From CBDVBD01 sp965372135 (GTDB lineage: Bacteria; Electryoneota; RPQS01; CBDVBD01): 5,184 nucleotides of DNA. Within the stretch, counting starts at the first letter, position 1. Each line of letters starts with the position of its first letter. The position numbers and the translations under genes are program-made. The stretch covers positions 1 to 5,184 of the forward strand of contig CBDVBD010000192.1 in NCBI GenBank assembly GCA_965372135.1, given 5' to 3'. This document shows positions 1 through 4,633 of the stretch, one piece after another. Under the pieces are notes generated by a model. The model worked only from the letters and a program-made list of their open reading frames with translations, was not told the DNA's origin and ran no database searches.

Positions 1-30
1 GAAGACGACAGGTTGTAGCCACACTAACTC

Positions 31-57
31 GAGATTCTTCACTGCGTTCAGAATGAC
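31..57. repeat. Possible dispersed extragenic repeat
   Basis: This 27-nt non-coding stretch begins GAGATTCTTC and ends CAGAATGAC. It contains short complementary arms, ATTCT (34-38) and AGAAT (50-54), around an 11-nt loop. From memory, sequences of this type (reverse complement GTCATTCTGAAC...) recur between genes in many environmental bacterial genomes. Only one copy lies in this window, so repeat status cannot be shown here. It sits just left of a GC-rich hairpin, and together they make the region look like an intergenic repeat cluster. Confidence 0.35.
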
Positions 58-68
58 CCCCCTTTTAT

Positions 69-93
69 TCCCCCCTGCAAATAGCAGGGGGGA
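69..93. repeat. GC-rich perfect hairpin with alternative pairings
   Basis: Arms TCCCCCCTGC (69-78) and GCAGGGGGGA (84-93) pair perfectly over 10 bp around the 5-nt loop AAATA. A second C6 run at 57-62 could pair with the same G6 (87-92). CCTGCAAAT (74-82) is also a perfect 9-bp complement of ATTTGCAGG (113-121), so mutually exclusive folds exist. The hairpin lies about 65 nt downstream of the symporter stop. Neither strand has a T run straight after the stem (the minus strand reads AATAAAAGG), so it is not a standard intrinsic terminator. A REP-like element or an mRNA 3'-end stabiliser would fit better. Confidence 0.5.
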
Positions 94-138
94 TTGAAGA
101 ACGCATTTCTGCATTTGCAGGAACGCAACAGAATTGTA

Positions 139-159
139 TAGTCTCAAATGGAGAGACTA
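139..159 (-). terminator. Hairpin overlapping the symporter stop codon (weak terminator candidate)
   Basis: TAGTCTC (139-145) and GAGACTA (153-159) form a perfect 7-bp stem with a 7-nt loop. On the minus strand the first stem arm contains the TAG stop codon (157-159) of the symporter, and the stem is followed by TACAATTCTGTT, which is only moderately T-rich. The position suits 3'-end formation of the symporter mRNA, but the tail is poor for a Rho-independent terminator. Confidence 0.25.
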
Positions 160-1116
160 CATTACCGCCCAATCGGGCATTTGTGTCAGGTCGATACCGA
201 AGACTATGCGACCTAAGAAGTAAGTAACCAGCGTGATAACTACGACGCCCATCAGGTTCAACAGGAATCCGGCGCGTGCCATTTCCATAATCCTGAGTCT
301 TTCGGTGCCGAACACGATGGCATTAGGAGGGGTGGCTACCGGCAGCATAAATGCGCAGGAACAGGATAGTGTTCCCGGGATCATCAGAAACAGCGGATTG
401 ATCTTGACCGCTACCGCCAGTGCTGCCAAGATTGGCAACAACATCTCCGCGGTGGCGGTGTTCGATGTTAGTTCGGTAAGGAAGGTGATAATCAGGCAAA
501 TACAAGCTACCAGAAGGATGGGGTGGAGGAAGGCGGCTCCTTGTAATTGATGCCCGAACCACAGCGATAATCCGGATTCCTTGAATCCACTTGCCAGGGC
601 AAAGCCACCGCCGAAAAGGATCACGATATTCCAAGGCAGTTTGCCGATGGCATCCCATACCATGATACGGGATCCCGCCTGTTTTTTGGACGGAATCAGG
701 AACAGAATAATTGCCATGGTGATTGCCACTACGCCGTCATTCAGAAATCCGGGATTGGGGAACAAGCTTGACCAGCCGGGGATGGTGAATGCGCCGATTT
801 TGATGTTGGCTCGGGTCAGCCACAGGAGCGCCAGGATTACGAAGTCGATCAAGACGAACCGCTCTTCGTAGGAAATCGGTCCCAGTTCCCGGTATTGTGT
901 TTTGAATATTTCCTTGTCCAGTCCGAATTCCGCTTTCTTGGGGCAGAAGAAAAACGCCAGAAATAACCATACCAGTGTTAGCATTATTACTGATATTGGG
1001 AATGCGAACACCATCCAGTTGGCGAAGGATATTTCCGGGGCGTTGGGGAAGCTGATGGCGAGGATTCGGGCGAATGACAGGTTGGGGGGGGGTTCCCACC
1101 AAGGTGGCAATTCCAC
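157..1116 (-). CDS. SLC13/DASS sodium:dicarboxylate (or sulfate) symporter, C-terminal part after frameshift
   Basis: This is the C-terminal 60% of an inner-membrane secondary transporter that takes up di- or tricarboxylates or sulfate with sodium ions. Homology starts at the C run (1084-1092); the 11 residues before it, MELPPWWEPPP, are mostly out-of-frame reading and the ATG at 1116 is not a real start. Numbering the restored 512-aa protein, this frame supplies Asn205 of the first TPPN, a hydrophilic segment near 250-275, WDAIGKLPWNIVILFGGGFAL (347-367), the second SNT motif (Ser411-Asn412-Thr413), the second TPPN (455-458) and several membrane helices. CSCAFMLPVATPPNAIV (445-461 approximately) fits the PROSITE sodium:sulfate symporter signature as I recall it. 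Paired SNT and TPPN motifs are the family's sodium and substrate sites. The protein ends DWAVM with TAG at 157-159. The substrate cannot be decided; a dicarboxylate is the commonest for this length. Confidence 0.85.
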   Translation of the reverse strand: MELPPWWEPPPNLSFARILAISFPNAPEISFANWMVFAFPISVIMLTLVWLFLAFFFCPKKAEFGLDKEIFKTQYRELGPISYEERFVLIDFVILALLWLTRANIKIGAFTIPGWSSLFPNPGFLNDGVVAITMAIILFLIPSKKQAGSRIMVWDAIGKLPWNIVILFGGGFALASGFKESGLSLWFGHQLQGAAFLHPILLVACICLIITFLTELTSNTATAEMLLPILAALAVAVKINPLFLMIPGTLSCSCAFMLPVATPPNAIVFGTERLRIMEMARAGFLLNLMGVVVITLVTYFLGRIVFGIDLTQMPDWAVM

Positions 1117-1696
1117 CGATGGATGCGCTGTAGGCCACTCCCAAGAATACCCCGATTGAGTATTTCCGCACTGCGCTCTTCCCCAAAAGATCTTCCAGGT
1201 TCAATATGATTGCCAGTACGATTGGTACCATCATCATAGTGGTGGCGGTGTTGGATATCCACATGGACAGGAACGCGGTGGCGACCATGAATCCCAATAG
1301 GATGCTTCGAGGGTTGATGCCAAACCAGAGTAGGATTCGCAGTGCAATACGCTTGTGGAGGTTCCAGCGCTGCATCGCCAGAGCCACTAAGAATCCCCCG
1401 ATGAATAGGAAGATAATGTGGTTGAAGTACACCGGCGCCACCACTTTCCCATTCATGATTCCCAGCGCTGGGAACAACACCACTGGAAGTAATGTGGTAA
1501 CCGCCAATGGAATCGCTTCCGTGATCCACCACACCGCCATCAGCAGCGCCACTGCCGCAGTGCGGGTTACTTCGGGGTGTTCCGGGTCCAGGTCAAAGAA
1601 AAGCATCAGACAAATACTTAATACCGGACCACCGATTAATGCCGTGTTTGATACCATTCTACTCGATCGGGAAGTTGCTTCAGTGTTATTGTCCAT
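737..1696 (-). CDS. SLC13/DASS symporter, N-terminal part before frameshift
   Basis: This holds the true start and first 204 residues of the same symporter. The start ATG (1694-1696) has a weak GGAA ribosome site (1702-1705) five bases upstream and a good promoter behind it; Met14 is a possible alternative. Features are a hydrophobic helix at 16-34, WWITEAIPLAVTTLLP (56-71), IIFLFIGGFLVALAMQRWNL (94-113), the first SNT motif (Ser148-Asn149-Thr150, then ATTMMMVPI) and GGIATLVGTPP (194-204). Past the run of nine C (1084-1092) the frame becomes QPVIRPNPRHQ and loses all resemblance to a transporter, so residues encoded by 737-1083 are spurious. Removing one C gives GTPPNLSFA and a continuous 512-aa protein, a normal length for the family. 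As written, the gene would make no functional carrier unless it slips frame. Confidence 0.85.
   Translation of the reverse strand: MDNNTEATSRSSRMVSNTALIGGPVLSICLMLFFDLDPEHPEVTRTAAVALLMAVWWITEAIPLAVTTLLPVVLFPALGIMNGKVVAPVYFNHIIFLFIGGFLVALAMQRWNLHKRIALRILLWFGINPRSILLGFMVATAFLSMWISNTATTMMMVPIVLAIILNLEDLLGKSAVRKYSIGVFLGVAYSASIGGIATLVGTPPQPVIRPNPRHQLPQRPGNILRQLDGVRIPNISNNANTGMVISGVFLLPQESGIRTGQGNIQNTIPGTGTDFLRRAVRLDRLRNPGAPVADPSQHQNRRIHHPRLVKLVPQSRISE
1084..1092 (-). other. Nine-base C tract carrying the symporter frameshift
   Basis: The plus strand shows nine consecutive G, nine C on the coding strand, inside the conserved GTPPN motif. Eight C reads ACC CCC CCC AAC CTG, giving T-P-P-N-L as the family requires. 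Nine C shifts the frame by one. Both frames carry strong family motifs on either side, so the lesion is a single-base insertion at this tract. A sequencing or assembly length error is the simplest explanation; slipped-strand phase variation is possible. Confidence 0.85.
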
Positions 1697-1730
1697 TGGA
1701 ATTCCATAGTTAGAACGGATGATTATTCCA

Positions 1731-1756
1731 CGGTCAAATGCCGAATCCGGTCAAAT
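1731..1756. repeat. Direct repeat CGGTCAAAT, possible operator
   Basis: CGGTCAAAT occurs perfectly at 1731-1739 and 1748-1756, 17 nt start to start. The second copy overlaps the -10 box (1754-1759) of the minus-strand symporter promoter and the first lies in its leader. The 17-nt spacing does not equal two helical turns exactly but would allow a dimer or two adjacent protein molecules. Chance is not excluded for a 9-mer in a 200-nt region, though the placement is suggestive. Confidence 0.35.
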
Positions 1757-1782
1757 ATACACACCTCATCGCACATTGTCAA
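1754..1782 (-). promoter_or_regulatory. Sigma70-like promoter of the symporter gene
   Basis: Reading the minus strand, TTGACA (1782-1777) is followed after exactly 17 nt by TATATT (1759-1754). The -35 matches the housekeeping consensus completely and the -10 in four of six positions, including the key TAxxxT bases. Transcription would begin near 1747, leaving a leader of about 50 nt before the ATG at 1696. Confidence 0.6.
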
Positions 1783-1821
1783 CAATATCCTAAGAAAATT
1801 GGGTTTTTAAACATTTTAAAC

Positions 1822-1859
1822 TTGAAATATTTTGGAAAAAAACGTATATTGCGTATATT
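1822..1859 (+). promoter_or_regulatory. Sigma70-like promoter(s) of the exported FN3 protein gene
   Basis: TTGAAA (1822-1827), a 17-nt spacer and TATATT (1845-1850) form a good promoter, with a start expected near 1857 and a leader of about 42 nt. CGTATATT is repeated immediately after (1843-1850 and 1852-1859), creating a second TATATT at 1854-1859 that pairs with TTGGAA (1832-1837) at 16 nt. Two overlapping promoters are therefore possible. The flanking sequence is AT-rich. Confidence 0.55.
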
Positions 1860-1898
1860 TGAATTTCCAAGACTCATCACAACTTCAAGGGAGTACAC

Positions 1899-2819
1899 AT
1901 GCGGGAAATTGGAATTTGTTTTGTAATATTGTTAATCGCTGTGCTTCCAGCATGGTCACAATATGGTATTGAGGGCAGCATTAGCGGCGGGATAGGAGGA
2001 TTTTACCCAAAAGTGGCGATTGCTTTTCTAAGTGGAGGAACAACTTTTAGTTTCGGTTTGACCTTTTTCAGCAATTACTCCATCAGTGATTTGGGTCCGG
2101 GTGACTATGTGGTGGCTTGTTTCCAGGATATTAACCTAAACATGTTCCCGGATCCCGGTGATCCATTTGGTTACTACGACGATCCTGAACTGATGGTAAT
2201 CACGCTTCCTCCAAGCCAATCCGGAATCGACATGACGCTGTTAGTTCCACCCAACGAACGGTTTTCCGGTACAGTAGCCAACAACAGTACGCAAAGCGGC
2301 GCCACTATACTACGAGCGTTCGATAATCCGGGATTTTCCGGGGTGCCGGCTCGTATAGATATCGTTCGCGACACTACCGGCAGCGGGGAAGGACCCTACG
2401 AATTTCGGATCGAACCTGGCACGTACTACTTACAAGCTCATATGGATAGCGATGGTGGTTTGGAGCCGAATGTTGGGGAACCTTACGGTTATTATGGAGC
2501 GCCCGGTGGTCCGCAACCTATTGTGGTGACATCGTCAAGTTGGCCCACCGGAATCGATGTAACAATCGAAGAAATCCCGTTATTGGCGGTTACCGATCTT
2601 ACCGTGGCACTTTCCGGAACTGACATCGTTTTACAGTGGAGTCCGATACCATTTGTAGCGGTATATAATGTATATCGGGGAACCGATGTTGGGATAACGC
2701 CAGGAGGTACGCTGATCGCCACCATCAGTGATGTCACCTGGATCGATACCAATGCAATCATTGGAACGGATAGATACTTTTATGTGGTTACTGCCACCGA
2801 TAGTATCCCTGGGCGATGA
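1899..2819 (+). CDS. Exported protein with two repeated beta-type modules and a C-terminal FN3 domain
   Basis: I do not recognise a named gene. The start ATG follows AAGGGAG (1887-1893) by 5 nt, a strong ribosome site. Residues 1-20 are a signal peptide (charged MRE, hydrophobic 6-16, PAWS before Gln21), so the protein is secreted, probably to periplasm or outside. Two related modules follow, about 23-114 and 122-224. Each contains a PGDY or PGTY strand (67-70, 173-176), an acidic loop (DINLNMFPDPGDPFGYY 77-93; DSDGGLEPNVGEPYGYY 183-199) and an ending GIDMTL or GIDVTI. They recall carboxypeptidase-regulatory-like/SdrD-B-type beta domains, and the acidic loops could bind calcium (inference). 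Residues 228-306 form an FN3 domain (VTDLTVALSGTDIVLQWSP, then YNVYRGTD, ending YFYVVTATDS). No anchor, catalytic motif or C-terminal sorting domain is seen. The ending SIPGR may be affected by a frameshift at 2807-2813. It may be an adhesion or matrix protein. Confidence 0.85.
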   Translation: MREIGICFVILLIAVLPAWSQYGIEGSISGGIGGFYPKVAIAFLSGGTTFSFGLTFFSNYSISDLGPGDYVVACFQDINLNMFPDPGDPFGYYDDPELMVITLPPSQSGIDMTLLVPPNERFSGTVANNSTQSGATILRAFDNPGFSGVPARIDIVRDTTGSGEGPYEFRIEPGTYYLQAHMDSDGGLEPNVGEPYGYYGAPGGPQPIVVTSSSWPTGIDVTIEEIPLLAVTDLTVALSGTDIVLQWSPIPFVAVYNVYRGTDVGITPGGTLIATISDVTWIDTNAIIGTDRYFYVVTATDSIPGR

Positions 2820-2839
2820 AGAGGGTATGCGTAGCACAG

Positions 2840-2854
2840 GATCATAGGATGATC
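2840..2854. repeat. Short inverted repeat after the first exported-protein gene
   Basis: GATCAT (2840-2845) and ATGATC (2849-2854) are perfect 6-nt arms around AGG, about 20 nt after the stop at 2819. The plus strand continues GTATTTGTATTTCTTC, which is T-rich but interrupted. It could be a weak terminator or a protein site; six base pairs of mixed composition with a 3-nt loop is marginal. Confidence 0.2.
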
Positions 2855-2871
2855 GTATTTGTATTTCTTCA

Positions 2872-2877
2872 TATATT
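2872..2877 (+). promoter_or_regulatory. Possible -10 box for the Ntn hydrolase gene
   Basis: TATATT here matches the -10 hexamer of the three clearer promoters in the window and lies 51 nt before the ATG at 2929. No acceptable -35 is found 16-18 nt upstream (ATGATC at 17 nt), so it is weak. The gene may instead be read from the promoter at 1822. Confidence 0.2.
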
Positions 2878-2890
2878 TAAGTTATGGGAT

Positions 2891-2911
2891 GTTAATTGAG
2901 GGACAATTAAC
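2891..2911 (+). promoter_or_regulatory. Perfect 8-bp inverted repeat abutting the ribosome site
   Basis: GTTAATTG (2891-2898) and CAATTAAC (2904-2911) are exact inverse complements around AGGGA. The right arm ends two nucleotides before the AAGAGGT ribosome site (2914-2920). As DNA it has the form of an operator for a dimeric repressor. As RNA it is an AT-rich hairpin whose loop carries a second purine-rich AGGGA, which could mimic or mask a ribosome site. Its position suggests control of initiation or translation of the hydrolase gene. Confidence 0.45.
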
Positions 2912-2928
2912 AAAAGAGGTTTGTTAGC

Positions 2929-4485
2929 ATGAGGCGTGTCCTTCTTACCTTTTGTGTTGTTGTGGTTTTATGCGGTGGGGTGTTGTCGCATCCGGTAGCG
3001 TCGGGAAGTCTGATATCACCTCAGCAGTCGGATCCGTTTTTCCTGAAGGATTTGAACCGTCTCACCACGGATGACATGGACGGTTCCGACGGTTGCACCA
3101 CCGCATTAATCACTGGTATCGTATCCGTGGACGGCAGACCACTGCTATGGAAGAATCGTGACGTCCATGGTTGGGATCAGGAATTCGTGTACGACGATAG
3201 CGGTACATATGCGTTTGTGGGTATGACGTACGCCGGAGTACGTGATCAAAATTGGGGTGGTGTGAATGAAGCCGGATTTGCCATCGGCAACTCCAATGCA
3301 TGGAATTTGCCTGATCGAGTACCCGGTGATGATGATGATGGATTTATTATCCTTGAAGCACTGCGTACCTGTGTGACGGTAGATGATTTTCAAGACATCA
3401 TGGATTCAACCAACATCACCGGTCGCACACGACCTGCGATTTACTTAGTGATGGATGCTTACGGGAGCATAGCGATGTTTGAGGCGGCAGATGATTATTA
3501 CGATATTGTTGATTTAACCGATACTACAGCTATGCCGGAAGGATTCCAGGTGCGCGCCAATTTTTCATATAACGGGGGAAACCCCCATATCGGACAACAT
3601 CGTCATGATAAAGCAATTGAATTAATTCAATATGCCATCGCTAATGATATCTTGTCAGAGAAGTACATTCTGCGGACGGTAGCTCGTGATTTGGAAACTC
3701 CGAGCATCGATCCTTATCCTTTGCCGTTTATGGGTAGCCAGGGGAATTACCCCACGGGGTATTTAGACATACATTATGCCATCTGCCGTGATATTACTAC
3801 GTCAATGTTAGTGATTAAGGGGGTGCTTCCCGGTGAGGATCCACTGCTGTCGACGATGTGGGTAATGGTTGGAGAACCGTCACACAATGTCGCGGTGCCG
3901 TTGTGGGTGCATGCCGGGCAGGTTCCGGAAGAATTGGATGGTGATTCCACCTCGGCGATTTGCGATCGGGTGTTGGAAATTCGTACTACCACTTACGATA
4001 CCAGTTTGGCGGAAGATGCGCTGGACTTGTGGTCGTTTGTGGATCCGCGGGGTGGGGGATTGTTCGAATGGCTGCATTTGCGGGAAAATAGTTTCTTTAT
4101 CCGCACCGATGTTAACATGAGTCAGTGGCGTGTGTCCTTGCCCGATCCGGCAGTGATGGCGGCTTTTCAGGATAGTATAGCTGAAAAAGCGTTAGCGGCA
4201 TTGGAATCCTGGGCGCCGCCGAAAACGCCCACTAATTTAGTAGGTTACATTCATGAAAACGGCATACGATTGGAATGGGATCCGGTAACAGAGGATATAT
4301 TCGACCGTCCCCTTACCGTCCATGGATATCGTATCTATGCTCAGGACACGCCCTTTGAAGGCAGGGATATCGGAGATTGGTGGGGCGGCAGTACCACCAA
4401 TTATTTCGATTTCGGTTGGACTTTCCCTTATCAAATAAAGTATTTTCGTGTAACTGCGATTAGACTGGACATGGGTTCGGAATAG
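2929..4485 (+). CDS. Exported Ntn-type cysteine amidohydrolase (C45 / penicillin acylase-like) with C-terminal FN3 domain
   Basis: Probably hydrolyses a linear amide bond (acylated amine, amino acid or peptide) outside the cytoplasm; substrate unknown. The ATG has AAGAGGT 8 nt upstream. Residues 1-20 form a signal peptide (MRR, hydrophobic 4-19). Residues 54-58, DGCTT, place Gly55-Cys56 at the self-cleavage site typical of Ntn hydrolases, where Cys56 would become the new N-terminal nucleophile after loss of a 21-55 propeptide. GRPLLWKNRD (69-78) matches the family's 'GRNxD' segment: Asp78 aligns with bile salt hydrolase Asp21, while Lys75 stands where Arg18 is usual. WGGVNEAGFAIGNSN (109-123), RPAIYLVMDAYGSIAMFEA (168-186), Asn211 in VRANFS (like Asn175) and Arg225 (like Arg228) complete the likely catalytic region; these alignments are by eye. 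Residues 431-513 are an FN3 domain (PTNLVGYIHENGIRLEWDP, then GYRIY and YFRVTAI). It ends with TAG TAA. An inactive or transferase relative is possible. Confidence 0.8.
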   Translation: MRRVLLTFCVVVVLCGGVLSHPVASGSLISPQQSDPFFLKDLNRLTTDDMDGSDGCTTALITGIVSVDGRPLLWKNRDVHGWDQEFVYDDSGTYAFVGMTYAGVRDQNWGGVNEAGFAIGNSNAWNLPDRVPGDDDDGFIILEALRTCVTVDDFQDIMDSTNITGRTRPAIYLVMDAYGSIAMFEAADDYYDIVDLTDTTAMPEGFQVRANFSYNGGNPHIGQHRHDKAIELIQYAIANDILSEKYILRTVARDLETPSIDPYPLPFMGSQGNYPTGYLDIHYAICRDITTSMLVIKGVLPGEDPLLSTMWVMVGEPSHNVAVPLWVHAGQVPEELDGDSTSAICDRVLEIRTTTYDTSLAEDALDLWSFVDPRGGGLFEWLHLRENSFFIRTDVNMSQWRVSLPDPAVMAAFQDSIAEKALAALESWAPPKTPTNLVGYIHENGIRLEWDPVTEDIFDRPLTVHGYRIYAQDTPFEGRDIGDWWGGSTTNYFDFGWTFPYQIKYFRVTAIRLDMGSE

Positions 4486-4564
4486 TAATATTGGTTTTCG
4501 GATCTATAACTATTTTGAAATATCGGGTTGATGATGCCAAGTATAAGGATTTTAAAGATTTTTG

Positions 4565-4593
4565 TTGACAAGGGTATAAAAATTTTGTATATT
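4565..4593 (+). promoter_or_regulatory. Sigma70-like promoter of the TPR gene
   Basis: TTGACA (4565-4570), a 17-nt spacer and TATATT (4588-4593) form a near-ideal housekeeping promoter in AT-rich sequence. Transcription should start about 4600, giving a leader of only about 33 nt. Confidence 0.65.
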
Positions 4594-4594
4594 G

Positions 4595-4633
4595 TCCGAT
4601 TAATCTGATGTAAATAATGCTTTAATCCGATTA
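4595..4633 (+). repeat. Direct repeat TCCGATTA bracketing the TPR gene leader
   Basis: TCCGATTA occurs at 4595-4602, over the expected transcription start, and again at 4626-4633, where its last A is the A of the ATG. The copies are 31 nt start to start, about three helical turns. GATTAATC (4598-4605) is also a perfect palindrome. This could be a pair of regulator sites or a chance 8-mer. Confidence 0.25.

Noticed and set aside
69..93. The GC-rich hairpin as a classic Rho-independent terminator
   Set aside because: Neither strand has a run of T directly after the stem; it was kept as a hairpin or repeat instead.
987..1709. Long overlapping open frames opposite to and out of frame with the symporter
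   Set aside because: They are antisense or shifted readings of the symporter gene and lack recognisable domains, a sensible ribosome site or a plausible composition.
1738..1926. A 62-aa plus-strand open frame spanning the divergent promoter region
   Set aside because: It covers both promoters and overlaps the strong ribosome site and start of the exported protein; no SD or domain supports it.
3328..3342. GATGATGATGATGAT microsatellite in the hydrolase gene
   Set aside because: Five trinucleotide units encode an acidic loop (GDDDDG) in frame; length change would not shift frame and no function is evident.
3574..3586. GGGGG-AAA-CCCCC inverted repeat within the Ntn hydrolase gene
   Set aside because: It encodes ordinary in-frame residues (N-G-G-N-P) in a continuous domain and has no T run, so it is probably coding coincidence.
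3748..3761. TACCCC/GGGGTA inverted repeat within the Ntn hydrolase gene
   Set aside because: It lies in a conserved-looking coding segment (GNYPTGY) with a 2-nt loop, too tight for a hairpin, and needs no regulatory explanation.
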